In this document: positions 14,611 through 22,219 of the stretch, in pieces
Numbering within the stretch: the first letter of the stretch is position 1
How the letters are laid out: each line of letters begins with the position of its first letter
DNA from: DATBMY01 sp036554605
Lineage (GTDB): Bacteria > Acidobacteriota > Blastocatellia > UBA7656
DNA length: 25,039 nt
Reading direction: 5' to 3'
Assembly: GCA_036554605.1 (NCBI GenBank)
Contig: DATBMY010000512.1
Location: 1 to 25,039, forward strand
The notes under the pieces: generated by a model
Database searches by the model: none
Told to the model about the DNA's origin: nothing
Seen by the model: only the letters and a program-made list of their open reading frames with translations
Made by a program: the position numbers and the translations under genes

Positions 14611-14661
14611 GCGAGACGAGCAAATCTTGTAGGGGCAGCTCACGCTGACAAAGTGGAACGC

Positions 14662-14690
14662 GGGCAGGGACAGCCCTGCCCCTTTATCTT
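14662..14690 (+). terminator. Intrinsic terminator after the methyltransferase gene
   Basis: A perfect 8-bp stem GGGCAGGG/CCCTGCCC with loop ACAG (14662-14681) is followed by CTTTATCTTT. The upstream GGGGCAG (14633-14639) can pair with CTGCCCC (14676-14682) as an alternative, giving the look of a palindromic intergenic repeat. Confidence 0.7.
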
Positions 14691-14720
14691 TGACTTTCAA
14701 TCTTCACTTGGAAAGCCTGA

Positions 14721-14960
14721 TTAAGAACTGCGCGGTTTTTCTTTCTCGGCCGGGAGTTTGTGATAAACCTCTTCGGGGCGCGCGGCGGGCGGCATAGTCT
14801 CTAAGACCATATAGTCTGGTATTTGTATAAGGATCGTATCGCCGAGCGAGTTGATACGCTCGATCTCCCACCTGATACCGTTCCACGTCGCCAAATCGAA
14901 TGACTCTGGGTCATCCGGTGCGCCGCGGAGTCTGATCCAGGCTTTCCTACCTTTTTCCAT
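14721..14960 (-). CDS. Small hypothetical protein (79 aa)
   Basis: A 79-residue product I do not recognise. Its ATG overlaps the preceding small ORF's stop (TAATG), which supports translation by coupling because its own ribosome site is weak. The sequence is mixed: a basic start (MEKGRKAWIRLRG), a Trp-containing middle (ATWNGIRWEIERI), a hydrophobic strand-like piece (SLGDTILIQIPDYMVLE) and a charged, Lys/Glu-rich end. No signal peptide, transmembrane helix or metal motif is seen. An alternative 60-codon frame at 14704-14886 lies on the same strand and is less convincing. Confidence 0.5.
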   Translation of the reverse strand: MEKGRKAWIRLRGAPDDPESFDLATWNGIRWEIERINSLGDTILIQIPDYMVLETMPPAARPEEVYHKLPAEKEKPRSS

Positions 14961-15055
14961 TACTGCTTGACCGCACCTTCGCTATCAACCAACTGTACCG
15001 AAACCACCACATTAAAGGGGCTCGGAGGCGCATTTACAAAGTGCCACACTTCCAT
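14960..15055 (-). CDS. Tiny hypothetical ORF (31 aa) coupled to the 79-aa ORF
   Basis: A 31-codon ORF beginning MEVWHFVNAPPSPFNVVVSV and ending in TAA that overlaps the next ATG by one base. AAAAGG lies 4-5 nt ahead of the ATG. The frame stays open upstream to the end of the ATPase gene, so a longer form from a non-ATG start (a TTG four codons earlier) is possible. Too short for a family assignment; the start-stop overlap is the main reason to list it. Confidence 0.4.
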   Translation of the reverse strand: MEVWHFVNAPPSPFNVVVSVQLVDSEGAVKQ

Positions 15056-15124
15056 CCGCCTTTTCAAGAGTAGTAAAATGGTCGGCTTCCCGGGGCGAGG
15101 CCAGTTCGAGCGAAACCGCCCTAC

Positions 15125-15949
15125 TCAGATTACGGTCGTGATTATTTCGCGAATGCTGCGTTGAAGCTCCGCATCATCTGTAATCGGGTTGGTGATAGCG
15201 ACCTCGCACGCAACATGTGGGTGAATGCCGCTGCTTACAAGCTGAGATGCATAGACCAGCAGCCGGGTCGAGACGCCCTCCTCAAGCCCATGCCCCTTGA
15301 GATTACGAACCTTCTCTCCTATCAGGACAAGGTCGCGAGCAGTCTGCTCATCAACGCTCCCTTCGTGCATTAGTATCTCAGCCTCAAGCTGGGACGGGGG
15401 ATAATCGAATTCCAGCCCGACGAAGCGCTGGCGAGTCGATTGTTTCAAGTCCTTAAGGACGCTTTGATATCCGGGGTTGTAGGAGACGACAAGCATGAAC
15501 TCATCAGGCGCTTGCAAGATAGTGCCGCGCTTCTCGACCGGCAGCACCCTCCGGTCGTCCGTCAGCGGGTGTATGAGGACTATGGTATCCTTTCGCGCCT
15601 CGACGATCTCGTCCAGATAGCATATAGCGCCGTGTTTGACGGCGGTCGTGAGCGGGCCGTCGTGCCAGACGGTCTCGTCGCCTTCGAGCAGAAACCGGCC
15701 GACAAGATCGGTCGCGGAAAGGTCTTCGTGACAGGCCACGGTGACGAGCGGGCGGCCGAGCCTCCACGCCATATACTCGATGAAGCGAGTCTTGCCGCAT
15801 CCGGTAGGCCCTTTGAGCATGACGGGCAGCTTTGAGCGATGGGCCGCCTCGAATAACTCTATTTCGTTGCCGACGGCCAGATAATAGGGCTCGCGCGCGA
15901 TAACGTATTTCTCTATCGCCTTCTCTATGCTCTCGTGATTTACTCTCAT
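15125..15949 (-). CDS. MoxR-like AAA+ ATPase of the CbbQ/NirQ/NorQ/GvpN family
   Basis: A 274-residue AAA+ ATPase. Walker A is GPTGCGKT (47-54), Walker B CYLDE (110-114), followed by the sensor-like FMLVVSYNPGYQ and the arginine-containing TRQRFVGLEF block typical of CbbQ/NorQ proteins. These ATPases remodel or load cofactors into client enzymes (RuBisCO, nitric oxide reductase) with a VWA-domain partner (CbbO/NorD). The length is normal. The start at 15949 follows CAGGATGAT. No VWA gene or obvious client is adjacent; only two tiny ORFs follow in the same direction. The C-terminal region (ATNPITDDAELQRSI) looks complete. The client cannot be named from this window. Confidence 0.9.
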   Translation of the reverse strand: MRVNHESIEKAIEKYVIAREPYYLAVGNEIELFEAAHRSKLPVMLKGPTGCGKTRFIEYMAWRLGRPLVTVACHEDLSATDLVGRFLLEGDETVWHDGPLTTAVKHGAICYLDEIVEARKDTIVLIHPLTDDRRVLPVEKRGTILQAPDEFMLVVSYNPGYQSVLKDLKQSTRQRFVGLEFDYPPSQLEAEILMHEGSVDEQTARDLVLIGEKVRNLKGHGLEEGVSTRLLVYASQLVSSGIHPHVACEVAITNPITDDAELQRSIREIITTVI

Positions 15950-16013
15950 ATCATCCTGACTCAGACTCTATATAAAGGATTTTGGCAAGCTAGCCCTCAG
16001 TACATGCCTCGTG

Positions 16014-16019
16014 TATAAT
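16014..16019 (+). promoter_or_regulatory. Possible -10 element for mnmA
   Basis: A perfect TATAAT about 98 nt before mnmA lies in the 15950-16116 divergent gap. The best -35-like TTGGCA (15982-15987) is too far (26 nt), so only the -10 is convincing. Confidence 0.35.
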
Positions 16020-16116
16020 TTTTAGCTTTAGGACCAGCATCCGCACTCAACCATGCAGGTTGACGAACTGATGATAACACCCCCGTAGCATACGGGCAAA
16101 GAAGCGCGGACGGAAG

Positions 16117-17241
16117 ATGAGAGTAGCAGTAGCGATGAGCGGCGGCGTCGACAGCTCCGTCGCGGCGGCAATATTAAAAGAAGAGGGGCACGACGTGGTC
16201 GGCTTCACGATGCAGCTGTGGAACCAGCGCAGGAGGCTCGGGCCTGGCGGCGAACCCCAGCCTTCGCGCTGCTGCTCGCTCGATGACGTTTATGACGCCC
16301 GGATGGTGGCCGAAAACCTGCAAGTGCCTTTTTACGTCCTCAACCTCGAGGACGAATTCGAGCGAGCCGTCGTGCGCCCGTTTGTAGAGGATTATCTGCG
16401 GGGCCGCACGCCCATTCCCTGCGTCTCCTGCAACACGAAATTGAAATTCGCGCGACTGGTAGCGGTCGCCCGCCAGGTCGGAGCCGGGCGCGTCGCCACC
16501 GGCCATTACGCGCGGGTCGAATACGATGAGCAGTCCCGGCGCTACCTGCTCAAAAGGGGGAGGGACCTGTCGAAGGACCAGTCCTATTTCCTCTTCGAGA
16601 TGACGCAGAAGCAGCTTGAGGCCGCGCTCTTTCCGCTCGGGGAGATGAGCAAGAGCGAAGTGCGCGAAGCCGCGAGGGCGCACGGCTTGAACACGGCCGA
16701 CAAGGCCGAGAGCCAGGAAATATGCTTTGTGCCCGACGGTGATTACGCGCGCTTTGTCGAAGATTACGCGCGTCACGAAATGGGTGTATGCGACGACGAA
16801 GGCGCGCTCAGGGCGGGCGAGATAACAAATTCCGGCGGCGAGGCTGTAGGCGCGCACGGCGGGCTGCACCGCTACACTATAGGTCAGCGGCGCGGGATTG
16901 GAATCGCATCCCCCGACCCGCTCTATGTCGTAAGAATCGATGTGCCCAGAAACCGGCTCGTGGTGGGCAAGCGCGACGAGTTATACGACCGCTCGTTTAT
17001 CGCATCGGGCGTGAACTGGATTTCTATAGCGCCGCCGGAAGGTGTGGTTCGCGCGGGCGTGCGAGTGCGTTATCGCGCCCCTGAGCCGCGCGCGTCGATT
17101 ACTCCGATGAGGGCGGGCGAGGTCCGCGTCGATTTTGACGAGCCGCAGGCGGCGATTACCCCCGGACAGGCCGCGGTCTTTTATGACGGCGACGTTGTGG
17201 TTGGCGGGGGCTGGATCAAGTCTGTTTGCGACCACAAATGA
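16117..17241 (+). CDS. mnmA: tRNA-specific 2-thiouridylase MnmA
   Basis: MnmA installs the 2-thio group on wobble uridine-34 of tRNA Lys, Glu and Gln using ATP and a persulfide sulfur. The PP-loop SGGVDSS is at residues 8-14. The catalytic cysteine is Cys105 in PCVSCNTKLKF and the second cysteine is Cys203 in SQEICFVPDGDY; TGHYARVEYD (128-137) follows family pattern. The C-terminal beta-barrel begins near TIGQRRGIGIA. At 374 residues it is full length; a short insertion (RRRLGPGGEPQPSRCCS) after the first strand is shared by many non-enteric MnmA. The ATG at 16117 is preceded by GGACGGAAG. Its stop overlaps the next gene (ATGA). Confidence 0.96.
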   Translation: MRVAVAMSGGVDSSVAAAILKEEGHDVVGFTMQLWNQRRRLGPGGEPQPSRCCSLDDVYDARMVAENLQVPFYVLNLEDEFERAVVRPFVEDYLRGRTPIPCVSCNTKLKFARLVAVARQVGAGRVATGHYARVEYDEQSRRYLLKRGRDLSKDQSYFLFEMTQKQLEAALFPLGEMSKSEVREAARAHGLNTADKAESQEICFVPDGDYARFVEDYARHEMGVCDDEGALRAGEITNSGGEAVGAHGGLHRYTIGQRRGIGIASPDPLYVVRIDVPRNRLVVGKRDELYDRSFIASGVNWISIAPPEGVVRAGVRVRYRAPEPRASITPMRAGEVRVDFDEPQAAITPGQAAVFYDGDVVVGGGWIKSVCDHK

Positions 17242-17795
17242 ATAATCGGATATTCTTGCTGGAAACGAATACGCCTTTGACGCGGCGCGAAGCTCATCTG
17301 AAGCGACGCGCCCTTGCCTGCTATCTCCTGATGCTGGTCCTGTGCCTGTACGCGACCGCTTGCGGGCCGAATCCCGGGCCGGTAGCCGCTGATGCGACGA
17401 GCGGCGTCTGCCCGGTCTGCAAGATGAACGTCAAAGTCGAAGATCCCTGGGCGGCGGAAATTCATTACACGGGCGGGGTGAAGCTTATGTTCGAATCGCC
17501 CGGCGACCTGATTACTTTCTACCAGTCGCCGATGCAGTATAAAGTTCCCGATGCGCAGAGGGCGCGCGCAAATATCGAAAAGATCGTCTTCAAGGATTAT
17601 CAAACGAAAGAGTCGGTCGATGGCGTGCAGGCGAGACTCGTTTATAAGAGCCAGGTCGTCGGCCCGATGGGGCCGGATTTTCTTCCATTCGGAAGCCAGC
17701 AGGACGCGGAGGCATTCGTGGCTAAGAGCGGAGGCTCGATCATCGCTCTTAGCGATGTGACCCCGGAAATGGTCCGAACCCTCAGGAAAAAATAG
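17238..17795 (+). CDS. NosL-like copper-binding lipoprotein
   Basis: A 185-residue predicted lipoprotein of the NosL family, periplasmic Cu(I)-binding proteins linked to nitrous oxide reductase assembly and found elsewhere as general copper chaperones. The start at 17238 overlaps the mnmA stop (ATGA); an in-frame TTG at 17226 is less likely. A signal segment (about 26-41) ends in a lipobox-like ATAC, with Cys42 as the lipidation site. The mature N-terminus has the CPVCKM motif (Cys58, Cys61, Met63), the likely copper site. The later FESPGDLITFY, DFLPFGSQQDAEAF and GGSIIALSDVTPEMV blocks are NosL-like. No nos genes are in the window. It precedes dsbD, fitting a periplasmic thiol/metal theme. 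Confidence 0.87.
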   Translation: MNNRIFLLETNTPLTRREAHLKRRALACYLLMLVLCLYATACGPNPGPVAADATSGVCPVCKMNVKVEDPWAAEIHYTGGVKLMFESPGDLITFYQSPMQYKVPDAQRARANIEKIVFKDYQTKESVDGVQARLVYKSQVVGPMGPDFLPFGSQQDAEAFVAKSGGSIIALSDVTPEMVRTLRKK

Positions 17796-17807
17796 TATCG
17801 ACGCGAC

Positions 17808-17837
17808 GAGAAGTGAGCGCCTCGCTCGTAACTTCTC
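17808..17837 (+). other. Bulged hairpin between nosL-like gene and dsbD
   Basis: GAGAAGT-GAGCG pairs with CGCTC-(GTA)-ACTTCTC around a 3-nt loop: 12 base pairs with one 3-nt bulge. No T-tract follows, so it is more likely an mRNA structure or partial attenuator than a full terminator. Confidence 0.45.
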
Positions 17838-17859
17838 AACGCGCGGTGACAGGTTTGCT

Positions 17860-20199
17860 ATGAGTATGAAAAGAACCGTTCTTTATGTCGCGCTAGTTAT
17901 TGCGGCCTCGGTTGCCGCGCTGCCGGCATCCGGCCAGGGTTTGGGGCAGGGAACCGCTGGCGTGGTAAAGGCTCGTGGTTATACGTCGGTAGATGGAGTA
18001 AGACCCGGCGACAAATTCAGGGTAGCCGTCGAGATTGAGATCGCGGAAGGCTATCATATCAATGCCCACAAGCCGACGCTCGAATACCTGCGCGCTACGA
18101 CGGTCACATTTCAGCCGCCCGAGGGGCTCGGCGTCGAGCAGTCGAAATATCCCGCTCCGGTCAAGCGCAAGTTTCAGTTTGAAGACGCGGAACTGGACGT
18201 TCACGAGGGTATCGTCTATATAACCGCCGACGCTCGGGCCGGGGATTCGCTACGACCCGGGAGGGTGAATATTCCCGCCGCGGTCACCGTTCAGGCGTGC
18301 AACGATAACCTGTGCCTTGCGCCCTCAACTCTGAATATCGAAGTGCCGGTGCAGGTCGTCGCCGCGGGCCAGATAGTAAAAGAAGCGAACCCGGAAATCT
18401 TTGCCAAAGCGGCGGCCGCGCCCGCGCTCGTCGAATTCAGAAACAACAAGATTGCCGACCTGCTGGCTGAGAGCGGGCTTCTGATCACGCTCGGGTCAAT
18501 ATTTCTCGGCGGCCTGTTGCTGAACCTGACGCCTTGCGTATACCCGATCATCCCTATAACGATCGGCTTCTTCGTAAACCAGAGCGCGTCGGTTGAGGGC
18601 GCGCCGCGACTGCGCCGGACTTTTCTTATGGCGTCAATGTACGTGCTGGGTCTGGCCTTGACCTACTCGGTGCTCGGTGTGGTCGCCTCTATGTCGGGCG
18701 GATTGTTTGGCGGGGCGCTGCAAAACCCGATAGTTCTGATAGTGCTCGCGGGCATGATGATCGCTCTGGCGCTTTCGATGTTCGGCGTCTATGAATTCAA
18801 GATGCCCGACGCGCTCAACCGCCTGGCTACATCAAGCACGACCTCGACGAGCGGCTCGCTCGGGGCGCTCCTCATGGGGCTCACCATGGGCATTGTTGCC
18901 GCGCCCTGCATAGGCCCGTTCGTTTTGGCGCTGCTCGTCTTTGTCGGAGAAAAAGGCGATCCGATGTTCGGATTCCTGCTCTTCTTCGTGCTTGCCCTCG
19001 GGCTGGGAATTCCTTACCTGTTCCTCGGCACATTTTCCGGAGCGATCAAAGCCTTGCCTCGCTCCGGCATGTGGATGGTGACGGTACGCAAGGTATTCGG
19101 GCTGGTTCTGATCGGCATGGCGATATATTTCGTAAGCCCGCTTTTGGGCGATGCGTCGAAATATGTCCTCATAGCATTCTTCGCGCTCTCGGCTTTGTAT
19201 CTGATCTTCTACGAGGCCGGCCGGGCAAAGCCCGCGCAGTTCGCATGGGTGCTTCGAGGCCTCGGCGTAGTCGCGGCCGCGCTTGCCATCTGGTGGGCGA
19301 TGCCAAGGCCCGAAGGTGCTGAGATTCAATGGCGGCCTTATAGCGAGCAGGCGCTCGCCGAGGCTCGGGCGGCGGGCATGGGCGTTATCATTGACGCATA
19401 CGCCGACTGGTGCATACCTTGCAAAGAGCTTGACGCCGATACCTTCCGCGACCCGGAGGTTGCGAAGGATGCCGAGCGATTTGTGACGCTCAAGCTCGAT
19501 TTGACGAGTCCGGCCGACGGTTCGGAAGCGTCTCGCGCGGCGAATCGCTTTCGCATACTCGGCGTGCCCACGATCATCTTCATGAATGCCGAGGGGGAAG
19601 AAGTGAGCGATCTCAGGCTCGAAGGCTTCGAAAACGCGTCGGGCTTTATCGCCAGGATGAAAAGGATCGAATCCTTACCGGGCAGTCCGGCGCTTGCGAA
19701 AAACGATCTCGGCGCAAGCGCGCCGGTGGGCGATGGCTCCGTGGGCGCGAAGCCCACAAGCGGGGGCGAGCCCATCCCGGCGCTTGCTCTGCCCCTGCTC
19801 GACGGGGGATCGCTCGACCTCGCCTCGTTCAAGGGTAAGGTGGTGCTGCTCGACTTCTGGGCCACCTGGTGCGTGCCGTGCAAGGCCGAGATCAAGATAC
19901 TCAACAAGCTTGCCGCCGAATACAAAGAGCGCGGGCTGGAGATCGTCGGCATATCTTACCTGGACGAAGGGCCGGAGATGGTGAAGCCTTTCGTTAAAGA
20001 AAACCCGATGAATTACACAAAGGCGCTCGGCAATCCTGAATTGCTCGGCGCCTATAAGGTCGGCGATGTTCTTCCGGTGACAATCATCATCGACAAGCAG
20101 GGCCAGATCAGATACCGGCATGAGGGGCTTTCTTCGAGCGGGATGTCGGAGTTCGAATCTGAGCTAAGGGGCAAGATCGAGCAGATGCTCTCTGAATGA
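17860..20199 (+). CDS. dsbD: Thiol:disulfide interchange protein DsbD with extra C-terminal TlpA-like thioredoxin domain
   Basis: A 779-residue membrane protein that passes electrons from cytoplasmic thioredoxin to periplasmic thiols. Domains in order: signal peptide (1-26); DsbD-alpha (about 35-168, redox pair Cys147/Cys152); membrane domain of about eight or nine helices (about 205-480) with Cys226 (NLTPCVYP) and Cys350 (AAPCIGP); DsbD-gamma thioredoxin (about 490-605, WCIPC, Cys518/Cys521); a Gly/Ala/Pro linker (606-640); and a second thioredoxin domain (about 640-779, FWATWCVPC, Cys671/Cys674) of the TlpA/ResA type. Typical DsbD ends after gamma at about 570-600 residues. The fused TlpA-like domain may be a built-in substrate or output arm, for example for cytochrome c or copper-site maturation. 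Start at 17860; a second ATG two codons later is possible. Confidence 0.94.
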   Translation: MSMKRTVLYVALVIAASVAALPASGQGLGQGTAGVVKARGYTSVDGVRPGDKFRVAVEIEIAEGYHINAHKPTLEYLRATTVTFQPPEGLGVEQSKYPAPVKRKFQFEDAELDVHEGIVYITADARAGDSLRPGRVNIPAAVTVQACNDNLCLAPSTLNIEVPVQVVAAGQIVKEANPEIFAKAAAAPALVEFRNNKIADLLAESGLLITLGSIFLGGLLLNLTPCVYPIIPITIGFFVNQSASVEGAPRLRRTFLMASMYVLGLALTYSVLGVVASMSGGLFGGALQNPIVLIVLAGMMIALALSMFGVYEFKMPDALNRLATSSTTSTSGSLGALLMGLTMGIVAAPCIGPFVLALLVFVGEKGDPMFGFLLFFVLALGLGIPYLFLGTFSGAIKALPRSGMWMVTVRKVFGLVLIGMAIYFVSPLLGDASKYVLIAFFALSALYLIFYEAGRAKPAQFAWVLRGLGVVAAALAIWWAMPRPEGAEIQWRPYSEQALAEARAAGMGVIIDAYADWCIPCKELDADTFRDPEVAKDAERFVTLKLDLTSPADGSEASRAANRFRILGVPTIIFMNAEGEEVSDLRLEGFENASGFIARMKRIESLPGSPALAKNDLGASAPVGDGSVGAKPTSGGEPIPALALPLLDGGSLDLASFKGKVVLLDFWATWCVPCKAEIKILNKLAAEYKERGLEIVGISYLDEGPEMVKPFVKENPMNYTKALGNPELLGAYKVGDVLPVTIIIDKQGQIRYRHEGLSSSGMSEFESELRGKIEQMLSE

Positions 20200-20211
20200 A
20201 GCGATGGCTGT

Positions 20212-20240
20212 TTGCCAATGGCTGGGCAGGAAGCTAGACT
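20212..20240 (+). promoter_or_regulatory. Predicted promoter for the second yjbQ gene
   Basis: TTGCCA (20212-20217) and TAGACT (20235-20240) are separated by exactly 17 nt, five of six and four of six matches to consensus. Transcription would begin near 20247, about 35 nt before the start codon. Confidence 0.45.
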
Positions 20241-20281
20241 TGGATTGAGAAACCGTTAAGCGATATCTGGAGGAGATGATA

Positions 20282-20776
20282 ATGGAAGCAAGCAGAACCC
20301 TCGGAGAAGGGGCTGAGACGCTGGATTGCTACAGGAACGAGGGAGTGGTAAAAGTATTTTCAAAAACCATAAGCGTCGCTACCGACGCGAGGACCGCGCT
20401 GGTAAATCTTAGCGATCAAGTGCGCGGCTTCGTCGAGGCGACCGGCGTTCAGGATGGGTACGTGCAGGTATCTTCGCTCCATACGACCGCGGGGCTTTTC
20501 ATGAACGAATGGCAGGACGCGCTGCTTTCGGACATGAAGAAGATGATCGAGCAGGTCGTTCCGCAGAGTTCCTACTACAAACACAACGACCCGGAGTATT
20601 CCGACTGCGACCGCAACAACGCGGACTCTCATCTGAGAAACGTGGTCGTAGGGCATAGTCTATCGGTGCCGATATCACAGGGTAAGACCGTCCTCGGTCA
20701 ATGGCAGAGCGTAATCCTCGCCGAGTTCGACGGGCCGAACCAGAGAAAGGTCTTTCTACAGGTCTTCGGGATTTAG
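20282..20776 (+). CDS. YjbQ/UPF0047 family protein (copy 2)
   Basis: A 164-residue YjbQ-family protein. I choose the ATG at 20282 because GGAGGAG ends 6 nt before it; an ATG at 20276 is too close to the same site. Relative to copy 1 it has an N-terminal extension of about 25 residues, then the family core: LHTTAGLFMNEW (66-77, His67), YYKHNDPEYSDCDRNNADSHL (99-118, split as YYKHNDPE and NNADSHL; His101, His117), LSVPISQGKTVLGQWQSVIL (127-146) and EFDGPNQRKV (148-157). It keeps the Asp of the DGP motif, unlike copy 1. The two are clearly diverged, not a recent duplication. Physiological substrate unknown. Confidence 0.88.
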   Translation: MEASRTLGEGAETLDCYRNEGVVKVFSKTISVATDARTALVNLSDQVRGFVEATGVQDGYVQVSSLHTTAGLFMNEWQDALLSDMKKMIEQVVPQSSYYKHNDPEYSDCDRNNADSHLRNVVVGHSLSVPISQGKTVLGQWQSVILAEFDGPNQRKVFLQVFGI

Positions 20777-20795
20777 TTCATAAATCGGAATCGAG

Positions 20796-20814
20796 TCAAA
20801 GGCCGGTCCTTTGA
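20796..20814. terminator. Possible bidirectional stem-loop between convergent genes
   Basis: A perfect 7-bp stem TCAAAGG/CCTTTGA with a 5-nt loop lies between the convergent yjbQ and hpnE genes. There is no good T-run on either side, so terminator function is uncertain. A second small stem (CAAGC/GCTTG) is at 20834-20847. Confidence 0.35.
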
Positions 20815-20860
20815 AATCGAAATGTTTAGAGCTCAAGCTTCAGCTTGCGTGTGTATAGCG

Positions 20861-22219
20861 TCAGGCACGCTCTCGGCGCGAACTCTGAACTTTATCGGCT
20901 TCAAGTGAGCAAATAATGCCGGCGGCCGTATGGCCGCTTATGACCGCGCTTTCTATTGTGGCCGGCAACCCCGTATCGGTCCAATCTCCGGCCAGCAGCA
21001 GGTTTTCTATCGAAGTGCGCGCGCCGGGCCTCAGCAGGTCGGACTCTACAGTGTGCGAAATAGTCGCCTCGCGCTCCTTCACGACGAGGCTGCGAGTAAG
21101 CACGGCCGCGCGGCTTGAAGGAATCAATTCATTTATCTCATCGACAGCCATCTCAACCAGACGCTGCTTCGACCAGGATGTGAACTCTCGGGCGGCGCTT
21201 ATGACGACCGCCAGGTGATTCGATTCTTTTCCCTGCTTGAGTATCAGGTCGCGGTTGAATAACCAGTGGCTGCGCGTGCCGATCATGCCTACGAATTCGC
21301 GGCTCATCAGAGGGCGATCGAACCAGAGGTTTATCGACACGATCGGGGATGATTTCAGACGAGCGAGCTTTGCCAGCTCGCCTTCAGCCAGCTCGCCTGG
21401 AACAAGCTCCAGGAGCCTGTTCGGCGGAATCGCGCTTATGAAATAGTCCGCCGCGATCTGCCCGCCGCCTCTTAGCTCGACCGATATGACGCGCCCCTGC
21501 TCGATAAGAAACCTCCGGGCCGCGCAGCCGGTGCGAACTTCGCCCCCGCGCGATCTTATAAAGTCGCGAGCCGAGTCTGTGTAGAGATCGCCAAGGCCGA
21601 CGTTTGCAAGTCCGATGCTGGCGGCCCCGGAATCGCTGAAGGCTTCGCGAAGCACTGCCCGAAGCATCCTGGCCGAAGCAATACGCGGCTCCTCGTTCAA
21701 AGTCGCCACAACCAGCGGGTGCCAGAACCGTTCTTTGAGCGCGGGCGACTGGCCATGCGAGTCGAGCCATTCGGATACCGATTTTTTCTCAAGGGTCGAG
21801 CCGTTCGAGTTTATCGCGCGGCCTATCCTTGCCGCGCCCAGCTTATCGGCGAGCCTGATGCCTTTCATTCGCAACAGCCCGGCGATTATATGGGCCGGGG
21901 CGGGAAGAGGGGGGCAGTCGAAACTTGTGAAGCCGTGCTCGCGATCGAGAAATTCGACGCGCGGCCGTCGCTGGAAATCGAGCTTATCGAGCGAGTTGAT
22001 CTTTTCTAGAAACGAGATTGTATGGCGGTAACAGCGCATGAAGAGGTGCTGGCCGTTATCGATAACCGCGCCGCTCAGCGGGTCGGTGAAGGAGCAGGCG
22101 CGCCCTCCGAGTCGCGGGCTGCGCTCGAGCAGCAAGACGGAAAACCCGCGCTCGCTGAGCCGAACGCCTGCCGAGAGCCCGGCGAACCCGCCCCCGATTA
22201 TAACAACACTTTTACTCAC
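20861..22219 (-). CDS. hpnE: Hydroxysqualene dehydroxylase (FAD-dependent)
   Basis: HpnE reduces hydroxysqualene to squalene, the last step of the bacterial three-enzyme squalene route. The 452-residue flavoprotein begins with the dinucleotide-binding GGGFAGLSAG (9-18) and RLGGRACSF (36-44), and has the amine-oxidase-like C-terminal FAD block LLLAGDWTDTGLPATIESAV (near 415-434). IDNGQHLFMRCYRHT (52-66) is characteristic of the squalene-associated desaturase family. It starts at a GTG that overlaps the hpnD stop (GTGA). Together with hpnC and hpnD it forms a complete set, which fixes the assignment. Confidence 0.94.
   Translation of the reverse strand: MSKSVVIIGGGFAGLSAGVRLSERGFSVLLLERSPRLGGRACSFTDPLSGAVIDNGQHLFMRCYRHTISFLEKINSLDKLDFQRRPRVEFLDREHGFTSFDCPPLPAPAHIIAGLLRMKGIRLADKLGAARIGRAINSNGSTLEKKSVSEWLDSHGQSPALKERFWHPLVVATLNEEPRIASARMLRAVLREAFSDSGAASIGLANVGLGDLYTDSARDFIRSRGGEVRTGCAARRFLIEQGRVISVELRGGGQIAADYFISAIPPNRLLELVPGELAEGELAKLARLKSSPIVSINLWFDRPLMSREFVGMIGTRSHWLFNRDLILKQGKESNHLAVVISAAREFTSWSKQRLVEMAVDEINELIPSSRAAVLTRSLVVKEREATISHTVESDLLRPGARTSIENLLLAGDWTDTGLPATIESAVISGHTAAGIICSLEADKVQSSRRERA

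Noticed and set aside
14704..14886. Alternative 60-codon minus-strand ORF overlapping the 79-aa gene
   Set aside because: It lacks the TAATG coupling and a ribosome site that support the overlapping frame, and its Arg/Tyr-rich composition looks like a shadow.
14721..17795. A denitrification island based on the NorQ-like ATPase and NosL
   Set aside because: No norB/C, norD or nosZ is present, mnmA lies between the two, and both families have members outside denitrification.
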